A stretch of 64,000 nucleotides of DNA, taken from NCBI GenBank assembly GCA_001466705.2, contig LATX02000198.1, positions 248,001 through 312,000 on the forward strand, written 5' to 3'. This stretch comes from Moniliophthora roreri (lineage: Eukaryota; Basidiomycota; Agaricomycetes; Agaricales; Marasmiaceae). The notes beneath the pieces were generated by a model. That model was not told where the DNA came from. It saw only the letters and a program-made list of their open reading frames with translations, and ran no database searches. The position numbers and the translations under genes were made by a program. Numbering within the stretch: the first letter of the stretch is position 1; every line of letters begins with the position of its first letter. Below are positions 46,506 through 59,033 of this stretch, piece by piece.

Positions 46506-48575
46506 CTAGAACGCGTTTTGGTCGGAAGAAGGGGCTGAAAATTAAAAATTTATGGGAATGATGGCAACACGTGATCGATGTCGAAGCCTAAAAATTTCAC
46601 GTAACCCCAAGGTCAAACTAAGGCGTCTTGTCAAGGGAATAAAGCACTCACAGTCTGCTGGCTCAAGAAAGTTTAGGAGAGAAATTTGAAATGATGGCAG
46701 ATGGGATGAAGAGACAAGTACATGAGGGCACTCGACGACGGACCCAAGTTCCACACTGACTAGAACGCCAACGTGTTAGCCTAAGGTCCTTCGCGACCGC
46801 CTGCGACCGCTCGGCGCTACTCACAGGCACACACTGATGACTCACGAAAATAATAGGGCCGGGAACCATCCCGGATCCCGCATTTTTAAATAGTACCGAC
46901 AGCTCTTGACCCTGTTTGTCATTTCAACCCTGAGCTGCGTGCACATTGCGGACTAGTTCACTGTACACATGCGATGTATCGAGGGCACCTGGTCAATACA
47001 GTATAAATACGACATGGCACCAGAACGCTCACCAATGGCGTCCACAGTTATTGACTGACCAGCTAGTTGCCAGACAGCCTAATGGAAGATAACTTGGCTG
47101 AATGGGCTTGAATGAGCCCTGATCGAGCGCGGAGTTACGATATACTGAAGGGCTGTTTGCATCCAAGGTCCGCTACAGCCCCCGTTACAGATACCATATT
47201 ATTATAATTGTTTCAGTGATATACGCGCTGACGTCGATAAGCGCCATGACTCTGCGTAGAACCGACTTCGAGCACCACATCAAGCTCGTCCATTGGAACG
47301 AGTTAGGCGAATGGGATGAAGATGATAAGACGAACTCTATTCCTCCTTCGTCTTACTCTTGACTCCGGCCTGCCAAGGACGGTATAAATCTTCTTGTCCC
47401 AGAGTGGTTGGTCGAAGTCGATAGCATCATCCAATTTGATGCGCCTTCAGGTTGTCATTCGTGATCATCCGGATTCCACAAGTTCGAAAGAACATACCTG
47501 ATTGAAGAAAACAACATACAATATCATAGTGATTCTAGATGACTGGATTAGACCTGCTGAACGGTGGATTAGATGGAACAAGTGCTTTCTCGAGCCGTGT
47601 ACTTAGCTGCGACGGTTAACCCGGTTGTTCGCACGCATCGTCGGCTTTGACTGCGAGATTGAATGGGGAAGCGGAATATAGCCTGCCAAAGCGTTGACAG
47701 AGAAGCACTGATCAGAACGGAAGATTCAAAAGGCGGTGTGTAACGTACATATGCCTTGAACGAAATTTCGATACCGAAACGACGAGGATCAGATTTGAAA
47801 TTGATGTAACATCACCTTTACCCGGTGGATGGCTGGGTTCGGCGGTCGGTGAGCGTCTCGACCGCGACGTGTCCCCAGAGTACGCGTCAATTCGGATAGT
47901 CCTGTAGCCGAGGCGACTTGTCCAGCTTCGAAGCAAGACCAAGACTTAGACAAGTGGAAAGACCGGGATGTAGGGGATGCTTTGCTCCAACGCAGAGTAC
48001 TTGTCCGATCTTTGAAAATAGATGCCAGATGTCTTGTGGTGCGCGGAGAAATCCTTTGGGGTCATGAGCAGAATGCGCACCAATCGTCAAGCCTTCAGGT
48101 ACCGAAACATGAATGGACCAACGACTGTTCGCAAAAAGCCCAGGCGTATGTACTTCGTGACGATTTCTCCTGTAAGTATCAGTTAATAACAAAGTCACGA
48201 CGAAACTCGCGCGTAGACAGACCTGACAAGTCCGAGATTTTGCGCCCACATCACAGGAAAAAGATGATAATGAAATCGTTTAGCTTCTGTCTTTTGCTCC
48301 GTCTATTCAAGATTCTAAGTTTTTAAAGATCTCATCGATAGCAGTCGATGAATTGACGTGCACATGAAGCATACCTTTCAACCTGACATTGACCTGGTGT
48401 CTTCTATGCGGTACTCTTCCAAGGTAGAACCCCAGGTTCTATATGGAATTTGTTGAGAATTAAGCATGCAGGAATAGGCAAGACTGGGCGACGCCGAGAG
48501 AACGAAACGTCGAAGTTCAATCGAGCACGCGATTCGCTTATTCAGCATTACCACTGTTCAAACGACGACTCTCAC
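46506..48575. other. long intergenic region, no supported gene
   Basis: Two kilobases hold only short unconvincing frames on both strands, for example 47887-48249 minus and 47982-48326 plus, which overlap each other. A small frame at 47247 (MTLRRTDFEHHIKLVHWNEL) is not supported by splice sites. The left part is the promoter of the 46505 gene. A TATAAA-like box at 46903-46909 and another at 47002 are the only core-promoter-like signals noticed. Confidence 0.4.
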
Positions 48576-49915
48576 ATGGATTCGCCGCTACCTTCGTACT
48601 CTCGTCCACTCACTCAATCGACTTCTTATGCAAATGGTTTCAGTCCAAGGGTGCAATCCCAATCAATTACCCAGCGTATACCACTGGTGTTTCGACGGCT
48701 ACATCGGTTCAAGCAGATGGTGAGTGCTGTCACCTCTAGGATGTACTCAGAATGGTCGGAGAGGGCTCGGAAGAAATGAGAGAGGCTGGAGGAGGAAGAT
48801 GGAAGAGAAGGATGGACAGATTACACCTTGCTCGCGTCTTCAAGCTTGAAGCACTGTCGTTAATTTGTTTCTGAGCATTTTGTTGACTTCTATTCTTCAG
48901 GACTTTGAGCAGGCAGCATGGCAGCTGACATATCTCTGTCTTGCACCACGGCGGGTGTGAGTAGTTTCTCATGGTATTCGTATTGCATAGGCTAACATGT
49001 TCTGCAGGTACCGAAATGTTTACTTTCACAAACGTTTGTGCTTGCAGAATCCATATTTCCATCTTATCTGACGCGTCATGTGTTGTGTAGAAACAAAGAA
49101 TCAATGGGCTAGAGATGATCCTGCAATATTGGTCCTGATAGGCGCATGTCTTGCTGGTACTCATTCCACGTTATTACCAATCTTACCGTCTCTAACATTC
49201 CTTATTTACAGTGGCGGCAATCGCATGGTCTCTAGTATATTCATACTCTGTCTTTGAAGCCATTGAACTAGTGTTCCTCATGATTACTCGCGACTTTCTT
49301 CTCTCGGGAATCGTCGTCGCTACCGTTCTTTGGTGCGATCCTCTTATTTTTTTCTCTCCCTATGCCGCGTTAAATGAAGTTACCCGCAGGCTCCTATGCA
49401 ACCGACTTCTTGTTCAGTTAACACCCACCTCACAGTACACTACCACCACCTCCGACTCCCGCGTCGAATGGGCTTACGCATTCGACGTTCATACAAATGC
49501 TTTTTTCCCGCTATTCCTGACGCTTTACGTTGCTCAGCTGTTTTTGCTACCGATAGTACTCAGAGGAGAAAAAGACCGCCAACAAAATTGGGTGTGTATG
49601 TGGGTTGGGAACACGCTTTGGGTCGGAGGGCAAGTCTTTCGTTGTCATCATGCTAATGTTCTTCTGGGGAATTGACGTTGGCGTTTGCAGATTTGCGCAG
49701 TATATATACGGAATATATCTTGGGCTGAATGGTGAGTTGTCGGTATATACTCATACTTTGACTTTACTCATAGAAGCGTCCCCACAGCCCTTCCATTCCT
49801 TACTCATTCCGAACTTTTGCTTTCTCCACTGCTGCCACTGTTTACGGCGTATGTCGTTTCGTTGCTCGGCTTTCCCATCGCGAGACATGTTCTGGGATGG
49901 TATTTTGGGTCATAG
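48576..49915 (+). CDS. UNC-50/GMH1 family Golgi membrane protein
   Basis: Eight exons (48576-48719, 48901-48956, 49008-49033, 49091-49156, 49212-49332, 49390-49633, 49701-49731, 49788-49915) join in phase to 271 residues, the usual family size. Diagnostic blocks in order: FRRLHRFKQMDFEQAAWQLT, CLAPRRVYRNVYFHKQTKNQ, WARDDPAILVLIGACLAVAA, LLCNRLLVQLT, RVEWAYAFDVHTNAFFPLFL, NTLWVGGQYIYGIYLGLNAL and the C-terminal ARHVLGWYFGS. Five or so membrane helices are expected. The family sits in the early Golgi/inner nuclear membrane. It is linked in animals to trafficking of nicotinic receptors and in yeast (Gmh1) to an Arf-GEF. The ATG at 48576 was preferred over one 126 nt upstream because homology starts soon after it. 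Confidence 0.92.
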
Positions 49916-50143
49916 CCCAAAGATTCGCTGTGATTTGTAACTAGATGGATTTGTATGGTACATTTGCAGAACACAATATTCTTACACCATTGTGCACGAC
50001 CGATATGGTGTGAGAACTGTCCTGGACCCTGGCTGATTCACTTCCGCAGACCGTCGAATCCAAAAGAAACTATAAGCAGATGTAGGGTAAAGATTCGTCA
50101 CAATGCAAAATTCGTAGTTCATGCTAACATTAATGTCTTCGAG

Positions 50144-52429
50144 CTAATGTAGTGCCACCTCACCATGAGTAATCTGATTCTCCTCCTTAAGCTCCCCTTC
50201 AATAGCCTTCTTCCCTTCCTCCGTAAGCGTAGGCATACCGGAATCAATATCCTTCTCAAAGAAAGCCGGTACAAATCTGCCGATAATGTCATTAGTATCA
50301 TATCCCGAATATCCAGAAGAAGAAAGGATCGAAAAGATAAGACCACTCACTCAACACCTTTCCTCTTCCTCTCCGCAGCTTCGTCTCTCTGCTTCTGCTC
50401 GATCGCTACCTTCTCCTTCGTCGCATCCCCAAATTCCTTTTTCAACAACCGACTTGTTACACTCTCCCACAGCTTCCTACTCTCCTTCTCGCCCTGCTTC
50501 TCCAAGGGCCTCACTTGCTTCGGTATAGCCCATAACGTACTCAAGTCAATCAAAGTGTTCCAATCACCAGAAGAACTCGAGGGCAAATCAGCCTTACTCG
50601 ATGCTCCTTGGTGATTCGATGCCGAAGGTAAGACAGTGTGTGATGGGTTGGGTGAATTAGCCACAGAGTTACCTGCAGCGTGGGAGGGGTATGAGCCAGT
50701 ACCGACTCGTTTCCATCGGACTTCACCACGCCATGTGCCATCAAGAACAGCGACAACTCGGGACGGAGGAACGTGCTTGACCTTGGTCCACTCTTCATGC
50801 TGCGTGTCGCCTTCAGATACTGTGTGGATGACACCTTCGACGAGGAAGTGAGGTCTGCCGAGCCAGGACTGACCAAAAGTGAGTATACGAATAGTTAGCG
50901 CTTATGTTTGGCTCGGCTCACCTCTTCCTTGTACTCCAACACTGCTCTGAAATGCTTGCCTCGACTACCAGTACAGGTTATAATCATGCTTTCGCTCACA
51001 GTCACGTAGAAGCTTCCCCTCAGTAAACCATTCACGCTTGCGGTAGGATGCATTATCCGGTACAGCTCTCCAGACCCCTTTCCTCCAGTGATCCGCACGA
51101 ATATACCTGTGCTTCATTAAGCTCGAATTCGTGATTGAGAGCTTGCGACGAACCTTTGTTGTAGGAGCCGGGAGCAACCTTTAATACCGTACCGGAAACT
51201 CTCGCCGAAATCTGATCGATCCCTAAGATCTCGATGTGACGGTCGGGACAAGAGCCAAAGTATGCGGAGATAGGCGGATGATGGGACACCTGCTCTGTCA
51301 AGTAGGCGACACGAATCTTGTCTCCACTGCCGTCTCCTTGGCTGAGATTGAGTACCGATACACGTTGAGCAAGGTCGTCCACACCTCCTTGCTGCGGCGA
51401 AGTAGCGGCCGTTGAAGGACTCTTGTCATTCCCAGTAAGTAAACTGCTCATGTAACTCTTGGAGCTCCGACCACTACGAATACTGGCATCATCAGCCTTG
51501 AGGTTTGCTCCAGGCATGGTGAATTCGGGGGCACCGGCGGCATTCGTAGGCTTGGTGACATGAATTTGAGGTACTGGTGGTTCTTCGGGATCATCCTGTG
51601 GATGGAGTAGGGGTAGTACATCCCAATGAGCACGGAAATGTTCTCCAAGGACGGAGTTGTACGGTTTGCAGACTTTGCCACGCTGTAGAAAGTGATGAGA
51701 TCAGTCGAAAGCCATACGATATTGCAGATCAATCATGCGGAGAGGCCTGCCAACCAGTTACTAGTTAGGACCTGCCTCCCAAAATGGTGATATACGTGAC
51801 ATGGCGGTCCTTATAATAGGCGAAACAGCGATGCTGTATCCGCACACAACGTTACCGCCTGGTACGGCATAAACGCTGGCAGTCAGCGACGCCCACCGAA
51901 CGTAAGGTGCTCCGCCATGAATGGCCCTGGTATCCAACAGGCCTTTGGGGGTAATGAGTGCACGAAAAACACATACGATGTATTTAAGGTCCTTGGTAAA
52001 GGCAAACCGAATAACAGCCAGCATTCGTTCAAAGGGATCGTCGTAATCATTAATACTAGAACAACGTAAGCATCTTCTTGAATGGAATTGATAATGCAAA
52101 CGCACGATGCGAAGACATCTGGTCTATCGAGATAATGCGAAAACTCTAAGTTGGGTATAGGTTCCAATAATGACGCTGGTAACGAGAGCCGCCTGTTGAT
52201 TGCTGAACGTCAACAACCACCCAAGTAAAAGATACGAGGTAAACACACACATAGACGCAATATCCTTAACACCTAAACACTTCTTCACCAGCTGGACAAT
52301 CATCTTGAGCTTGCCTCCTTCACCGGTATCCCCTGAATCGGGAACGGAAATGGGAGGTCCTGGAGCGCCCTCGTCGAGTGCATCTTGGGTCGGTTGAGTA
52401 TCTTCTTTGTCCTTTGATTTGGAGGACAT
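50144..52429 (-). CDS. oxysterol-binding protein, KES1/OSH4 class
   Basis: The gene is spread over several exons. The first starts MSSKSKDKEDTQPTQDALDE (52429), then KLKMIVQLVKKCLGVKDIAS and RLSLPASLLEPIPNLE. Next come DDPFERMLAVIRFAFTKDLK, VCKPYNSVLGEHFRAHWDVL and the signature EQVSHHPP, followed by GKGSGELYRIMHPTASVNGL, LVEGVIHTVSEGDTQHEEWT, WNTLIDLSTLWAIPKQVRPL and the C-terminal RFVPAFFEKDIDSGMP. There is no PH or ankyrin region, so this is the short lipid-exchange form. It would swap sterol for PI4P between ER and Golgi membranes. EQVSHHPP supplies the two His that contact PI4P. A small insertion rich in Ser (SGRSSKSYMSSLLTG) lies before the signature. It converges on UNC-50, with 228 bp between the stops. 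Confidence 0.92.
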
Positions 52430-53539
52430 GATAGTAGTAGTAGAAGAATAGGAGAGGTGGCGAAGGTGATGGCTAAGAATAAGTGAAAATGGACCACGCA
52501 CGGGCCATCGCCGGAAAGCTGAGTCGGGGCACGTTTATATCCTTGGCACGTACGTATGTAATTTACTCCACATGCCAGCAACGCCGAGCTCAACGTTCGT
52601 GTCGATGGCAAGACTGTCCAGGTTCGAGCTCAAAGCAAGTACACTCTCGACGCTCTCTGAAATTCTACTAAGGCCATTTCTTCTGCCAGTAATTTGGTCT
52701 CTCGAAGAATCAATACCACACTACTGTGGATCTGCAGAAATGTCCCTGCACTACCCTTATGGAAGAAATTCCGTCAGGGCATGACACCGAAAGCGCAATT
52801 CGAAGATGTGCTACGCTCTCGGCGTGAGCGCAGTTTTCATGGCTTTTCAGGGTACCTGCACTCCACATTCCGAGTTCGGAATCCGCAGCACTCATAGATT
52901 AAAGCAGGTACTGTACCCGCAACTGACCCGGTGACTATTCGCTTGCGGCCAAGAGTATTCGTATGTGCATCTACTGATGGCGGTTCTCTACCCAGCAACA
53001 TTCAATTTCTAGAAGAATGACGCCTAGCTAATACTTGTGAGAGGACGGCCTGCGAGTCCGAGCTCATCAAATACTTGTCAATACCACCGATCAAGACATT
53101 CAACTGTTTTTCATCAAAAGGACAGCCCCTGTTCAATCCGGGGTCAAGCACAGAACGTACTCGAACATGTGGTAGACCTTTTCGTCTGTAGGAGGGCTAT
53201 CATATCTCGCAAACGGAAAGCAGACATACACTCTCTGGAGGCTGCTATCTGCGTAAGGTTGCTATTCACAGCTCAAGCTTCAGAGCCGCATCATGGAACT
53301 CAATGGAAACTGGGATGTAAACTTCGGGAGGCAATCGATGATGGTGAACATCAAGTATGACCCCCCCTCAAAAGAACTACGGGCGAGGTACGGCTTTCCT
53401 ACCCACACTGAAAACATATCACTGAATGATGGAATTTTTCATCCAGACAGCCCACGTTGACGGATCGACCTGACTTCTGCAAATATAAAGGCCCGGAAGA
53501 ACGGGAAAATGTCAGTTTAAACACACCTAGTACCTCCTA
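52430..53539. other. intergenic, nothing recognised
   Basis: Upstream region of the oxysterol-binding gene. Short frames such as 53037-53360 plus have no recognisable motif and no supporting splice sites. Confidence 0.4.
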
Positions 53540-53900
53540 ATGGTCATTACGCACACCTTTGTGCTCACCGCCCCTGGTCTTCTGGCCCTTGCTACCGCTT
53601 CGCCTATTCCTGGCGCTGTCAACGTCGATAGCGCGAATACCGACTGAGTCATTGTTGACCCGTGCAATAATGGTTAGCACGTTGGACAAGTACCAGAGGG
53701 CCTACAGGTAAGGTCTCGCTTATACTGTATGTCTTCTTGAAAGCTGATAAGTTTTGCCCCGAGAAGAAAGCCCACCGAGGGAACAACGCGGTCGATGCAT
53801 GTAGCAATGGGTGGACAGTCACTGGAGGGACGGTCTCCACACAGACGACCGCGAAGCTGCCCGCAAACACACCAGCCGTTTTTTGAAAATCACTATTATT
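53540..53900 (+). pseudogene. possible secreted-peptide relic
   Basis: A 35-codon frame (53540-53647) starts MVITHTFVLTAPGLLALATA and continues SPIPGA. It looks like a cleavable signal peptide with an A-x-A-S type site, then stops at TGA 53645. About 100 bp on, a plus-strand frame ADKFCPEKKAHRGNNAVDAC...SNGWTVTGGT is open to a stop near 53887. The two pieces could be exons of a small secreted protein broken by an indel. I could not join them in phase. Low confidence. Confidence 0.25.
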
Positions 53901-54457
53901 CACACAATGTCAGATAAATATACTGCGAAAATCACTCACCTTTCCACGATCTCGTGAACCTTGTGGCCGTGTGCTTGCGGTCCGTAACCACTGAAGTTCT
54001 TCAGTTGGCGATCCATCAAGGGTTTCCAATGAAGCCACTTACCATATACGATGTGCGGTACTCTGGTTCACTACATTTAGTATGTATGGACGTTGCAGGA
54101 ACGGGTACTCTTGTTACATCGTTTTCTCCTTATGTATCAGAAGGAGTCACTGAGGAGTCCTCGGTTTGACAGGCTGTCAATGTCATGACACCAATCTACC
54201 CACCAGTACCCAACTTCTTTATTCGTCTCCGAGGTTTGTTGGGCCACCACTCTCTGGTCTCACCATCATCTACACCCACCCCGAAAGGTCTCTCCTCCCC
54301 ACGTCTGGGATCATGACCAAGTACATCTTCTGAACGAAATAACAGAAGACAATCGACGTCCAATCGCCACTTCATACCTATCCCCCCTACCAACAAAGTT
54401 TGTACTAGCATCCAAAGGCTGCCCACGGGGCATCACGAGCGTCGACGGGAAAACATA

Positions 54458-56231
54458 ATGATGAGCAGTGTTGATACAGTTCCATTTTTCGAAGCAAGGG
54501 CTGAACGATTCCTATCGTGAGTTTTTGTCTTTGACATATTCTGTCCAAGGGAGACGTAGCTGATAGGCAGAACGGATTTGGAATAGTTGCATGCGCTACC
54601 CTCATTCTGTATGAATACTGTAAGCCATGACATTTTAATGAATCTTTTGATGGACATGGCCGCTCATGGTGACAAGTTTTGCAATTGGGTGCTGAGGTGT
54701 GTCTCTAATGTTCTGGGCCTCGTAGCTCGTAATTTCGGCGCTCACAGATCGACAGGTAGAATTTTTTTGGGTACGACGCCATGATTTGGTTTGCTGCGCC
54801 ACCGGACTTAAACACCCAACAGAAGCAACGTTGGTCGGTTGCGAAAGTCTTGTTTCTATGGGTAAGCCAACTGTCACCTATAGACGAAGATCCTGTTGAC
54901 ATTTTTTTCAGAGTCGCTACTACGGGTTGGCATTCAACATGTACGTCCGGCTTCGCTTACCTTGGCACGAAGTCATTGAAATTTTCTCTGGCATTAGCGT
55001 TAATGCATTTTGTAAGTAAAAGCAAACCGAATGACATTGGAATGCTGCTCACTTCGCTCCCCGTAGTCTACGTTCATCCTCGTCCATGGTATAAGGTTTG
55101 TCTCCTAATTCGTTGAACGCTCTCAGCCGCTAATCCTGTTTCTAGTTGTAAGCGCATAATGTCTCCACGACCGAATTATATGACACCGACCCAATTTGTC
55201 CTCTAGATGTAACTTCGTCCTTTCTTGGCTTACCAGAACCTCCACTAACGTCGTAATCCAGGTGATGGATTTTTCCACTGGCAGAACACGGGTGCTTCTC
55301 TTCAAGTCATAACGTCACACTGTAAGTGTTCCTTTATTCGTATTTCAACATTACTCAGTCTCGCATCTCGTCTAGTAATCTTGCAACTTCGCTTGTACGC
55401 GATGTACGGAACTTCTTTCAAAATCCTCTGTCTTTTCGTGAGTCGGAATCCTGGTCATTGACTACGGAACCTAATGATACATCTCAAAAGGTATTTCTCA
55501 CCATGGCAGAAGCATTGACACTCGGCCTTGTCTTTGGAATACCTAATAGCAAACTCATTGGTGTGTCTCAACTGTTCAATAACTCTCATTATTTCTCATG
55601 CAAACGCTTGTCAGGGACAAATGAACCATTTCCTAACTTATTTATCTGTGCCGACGCTGACCCAGCGGACGGTTCACATTGGCTCGTGTACTATTGGATG
55701 TCGATCCTTGTCATCGACATTATCTTGTTATGTCTTGCGTTGTATCAGGCTTGGAAACATCGACCATCGAAGAGTGGAAGCCCTCTCATGCGGGCACTCA
55801 CAAGGGACGCTGTGGTCTACTTTTTAATGTTAGTGACGCCCTGCTTCTACTTGGCAAATATCCTCACTTTCTTCCAGTATAGTTTGGATTTACCTGGCGA
55901 ATTTGGTGATGTGGATCATTAACCGGGTGCGTTCAATGTGTCTCGCTTGGTCTTTCATATGCACCACTGACCAGAGATATAGATCACACTTAACGAGCTT
56001 TGCACACCATTTTCCTTCGTCATCTCCAGTGTTCTTGCCAACAGGATGCTCATTTCGGTACGGGAAAGGCACTTTTTGATTAGGAATTCGGAAATGCGAT
56101 CGTACATGTACCGGCATGCAGAATGGAGTAAAGAGGCCGCTACGGAAGATGAAAATGTCGAGCCTATATTGACTACGGTTTTCGCAACCGAAACCACTGC
56201 CAGTCAGTATAACGCTTTTACTGGGCTTTGA
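54458..56231 (+). CDS. DUF6533-domain multi-pass membrane protein
   Basis: It starts MMSSVDTVPFFEARAERFLS. It splices in phase (gtgagt...gatag) to QNGFGIVACATLILYEY, the opening helix of DUF6533. The rest of the domain is seen as VEFFW, KQRWSVAKVLFLW and SRYYGLAFN across two introns that close in phase. The junction between ILYEY and VEFFW does not close by eye, so a mutated or unusual intron is possible there. Later exons give TLGLVFGIPNSKLIG, the long helix SILVIDIILLCLALYQAWKH, then SGSPLMRALTRDAVVYFLML and a C-terminal ANRMLISVRERHFLI with a hydrophilic tail, stop at 56231. About seven helices are expected. The function of this basidiomycete family is unknown. It converges on the zinc-finger gene ending at 56368. 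Confidence 0.75.
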
Positions 56232-56367
56232 GATGAATGTGGATATGTTTGATTCCTTATCCTTGTTGCGTGTAGTACTAGCAGTGTATCAATAATAGAT
56301 ACCCAGATGTCTGATCCAAGTAAGAGTATACCTCTTGATATCGCAATTGCAATGGAGATACATCTAT

Positions 56368-57348
56368 TCAGTAGAAGTCGTATTGATCGGAACCATAATA
56401 AAAGTTGCTCTCTTTGTAGGCACCTCCACCGGGAATCAACCCCCACTGAGTATCGACATCGTGTAGGATCCCACGAGCATCATAAGCATCGGAAGCTTTT
56501 TCAACATCCTCGGGTGTCACCAAGGTCTGATGGCGAGCATTGTAAAGACCTGCGTCCCGGTATGCCTCCAGAGGGAATCCATATCCATAGACTTTCTCGA
56601 CATCGCGAATAGGGATGCGACGCTTGCCATTAGGGTGTAGCTTTGCACCATGGCCTTCCGGTTCTTCGTCACTACTCCCGTCGCTGCCATCGCCACTACT
56701 TCCTTCGGGTTCCTCGTCGTCACCGTCATCGCTACTCCAGCCATCACCGTCGCCTTGGCCACTGCCGGAACCTCCAAGGCCTATGAAGCCACCACCACGG
56801 CCTCTGCCGAAACCCCCGCTTCCTCCTCTTCCAGCCCCACCACGACTACCTCTGCCAAGACCGCCATGACCTCCACCACGGCCTCCGCCACGATACCCTC
56901 GGCTGTTGCCAGTATTGCCTCTACCAAAACCACTAGGGCCACTACCGGAAGGTGCTGGGGTAGCATCAGGTGGAGCAGGAACCCCAGATGAAGATAAAGC
57001 ATTCGGCAACTTCAGCTTCGCCTGATGACTCTTGCTCTTCACATGAGCGTCCTTATCCTTTAGTTTCATCGGCGGTCTGTCTACACAGATGTCACACTTC
57101 CATTTCGGAGCGTGTGGTTGTGTAGGTCGTGCAGAGTTTTTGAGGTGTTCGCGACCAAAGCAATGACTATCCTTGTTGTTGACGTGCATTGTGGTGTTGG
57201 GACAGACATCGCAGGTCCATCGATCGGATTCAGGGATCTTGCTAATTGCAGCCTCTCGATGTCGTTTACTGGCAATGTGACTCTTCCTGTTCCCGACCTG
57301 CGTCGTGAGGTTGCAGAGTTTACATGTCCAGGATGACATTGCGGTCAA
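56368..57348 (-). CDS. C2H2 zinc-finger protein with glycine-rich RGG region
   Basis: A single exon encodes 326 residues. The N-terminal part has three U1-type fingers: WTCKLCNLTTQVGNRKSHIA with a following H, WTCDVCPNTTMHVNNKDSHC with H, and WKCDICVDRPPMKLKDKDAH with H. A Gly/Arg-rich segment follows at about residues 145-195 (GRGGGHGGLGRGSRGGAGRG), then an acidic stretch (DDGDDEEPEG) and a conserved-looking C-terminal domain with FPLEAYRDAGLYNARHQTLV and GAYKESNFYYGSDQYDFY. U1-type fingers plus RGG suggest RNA binding, perhaps in splicing or RNP assembly. I cannot tie it to a named orthologue. The frame of the Gly-rich repeat also opens on the other strand, which is a shadow. Confidence 0.85.
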   Translation of the reverse strand: MTAMSSWTCKLCNLTTQVGNRKSHIASKRHREAAISKIPESDRWTCDVCPNTTMHVNNKDSHCFGREHLKNSARPTQPHAPKWKCDICVDRPPMKLKDKDAHVKSKSHQAKLKLPNALSSSGVPAPPDATPAPSGSGPSGFGRGNTGNSRGYRGGGRGGGHGGLGRGSRGGAGRGGSGGFGRGRGGGFIGLGGSGSGQGDGDGWSSDDGDDEEPEGSSGDGSDGSSDEEPEGHGAKLHPNGKRRIPIRDVEKVYGYGFPLEAYRDAGLYNARHQTLVTPEDVEKASDAYDARGILHDVDTQWGLIPGGGAYKESNFYYGSDQYDFY

Positions 57349-58257
57349 CGCTATTCTGAAAATGTAAGAAGGCTGTTGTAAGGTTGGATACCTGGACGAT
57401 GGGAATGGGTTGATAAATTAAACCTTGGGCCTATGAATACAGCATCTAGCTTCCACGGCTTTATCCGTCCGCTGAACCTTATTATTAGACTCTATGCCGT
57501 GAGATATGTTGGAAAGCTGTGGAGGGAGGATGACCAGGATATCGCTGGATCTTGACCGAAGGCTCCGCGACCATGTGATGAGAATAACGACTTGAACAAG
57601 GTGTGCAAGCCTTGGAAACTCGATTAATCAGAATTGAATGTGCAGGATATCGTGCAGAGGATTCTAAGCAGCATTTCAAGGTTAGTGCTGGGACGAAGAC
57701 GAAGGAGCGGAGCTAAAAATTTGTGACAGACGCGACTTCGATGTGATTCCATGTTCTCTCTACAAATACTAGACACACATTGTACCCTAAATCTTCAGCT
57801 GCTGGTCTTTGATTGTAGTACTAGTGTCCCCGCCGTTAAGCGCAAGGACATGGTTTCAGACAGATAAATGGTGAGTCAGTCTTTCCATTCGGATGGATTT
57901 TTTGGTGCTACCACCACCAAGGAGTCATACCACATGCGATGCTACCTCTCAATACGATCCACAACAGTCTACCCGCTCTTTTTACTTTCGGGGAACCCCA
58001 TCTGAATCCTGCAACTACCCGGACGACAACGAATCGATGAATACCACCCCGTCGAATCTATCTAGAACTGCCTATCCGCCACTAGAATTGATAGACCTTG
58101 TTTCAAGTGCAAGAAGAAACTACCGCTCACTCCCGCTACTTCACCTCATTCAGTCTTGGACACGAAGGTTCCGAAAGGAAGGTTGCGAGAGAGCGTAAAA
58201 GCTCAGCAACACTTCCCACTGCCTATCAAATCGAACCCACTGTTCTTACAACTCAGT
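57349..58257. other. intergenic
   Basis: Between the zinc-finger gene (pointing left) and the secreted-protein gene (pointing right). Frames at 57893-58198 plus have no recognisable motif. A TACAAAT/ACAAATA-like stretch near 57760 could be core promoter sequence, but this is weak. Confidence 0.35.
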
Positions 58258-58573
58258 ATGCGCTTCTCTACTCTTATTGTCCTTGTCGCTACCTTTTTCG
58301 CAACTCAAGTAGTTGCTTATAATCCCATTGGACAGCCTTACGACACTCCTGGTCAGTCCTGGCTCTATCCTCAAACGAGGTGCATTGTTCCTGACTTACA
58401 GTTAAAATTGCTTTACAGGAGGTTTCGGCTGCGAGCAATACCCCGCAGACGTAAATGGTGGAGTCGCCTACGTCTATACGTGCGGCGGGGATGGCTTCTT
58501 CCATCTCTCAGCCAACTGCCGATGTCCTACCTGTTGCACCACCCAAGCAGGCGGGGCCGCATTCTGCACTTGA
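58258..58573 (+). CDS. small secreted cysteine-rich protein
   Basis: Two exons (58258-58351 and 58419-58573; 67-nt intron with TTTACAG acceptor, phase 1) give 82 residues. The N-terminal 20 residues (MRFSTLIVLVATFFATQVVA) form a signal peptide with a V-V-A site. The mature peptide of about 62 residues has seven Cys, including an NCRCPTCC cluster, and ends AAFCT. Size, signal and Cys content fit the small secreted cysteine-rich class, which includes apoplastic effectors and cell-wall proteins. No function can be assigned. A tandem paralogue lies 460 bp downstream and is broken. Confidence 0.75.
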
Positions 58574-59033
58574 AATGGAGTACGTTAGTCAGTTTTTACC
58601 TTTATGTGTTCTAACTCCCGAATTTCCCCTCCAGGTGATGGAAGGCTCTCGCGTGTAGATCGTTAACACTGTTGTCCTTGACGTTTCTCTCGGTCCGTCA
58701 ATACAATCCGTATGGATCTCTTAATATTGCTCGTCAAAGGATGTGAATTGTCCGTGTCGTCGACAAGCTCGCAGCTCACGTTGACGCTGAAATCGAGCCG
58801 GGAACCTTCCATACCGGCCGAAATGCTTGCCTTACTACATCCAAGCAAAGTTGATGACCTTTCGATGACTCAATATGTCTCCTCCAGCCTTGCTGTGTTT
58901 TAGCTTATTCTAGTAGGAGCCCCTGAAACAAGTCGGGAACGGGAAGAGTAGGACAAGGTCACCAACTTACTATAGTGAGAATCGATAAAAACCCATCTCT
59001 CGTTCACCTTTCTGCAGCCCATCATACTCTAAC

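Noticed and set aside
56615..56869. Pro-rich and Thr/Ala-rich plus-strand frames
   Set aside because: They are the reverse complement of the glycine-rich RGG segment of the minus-strand zinc-finger gene.
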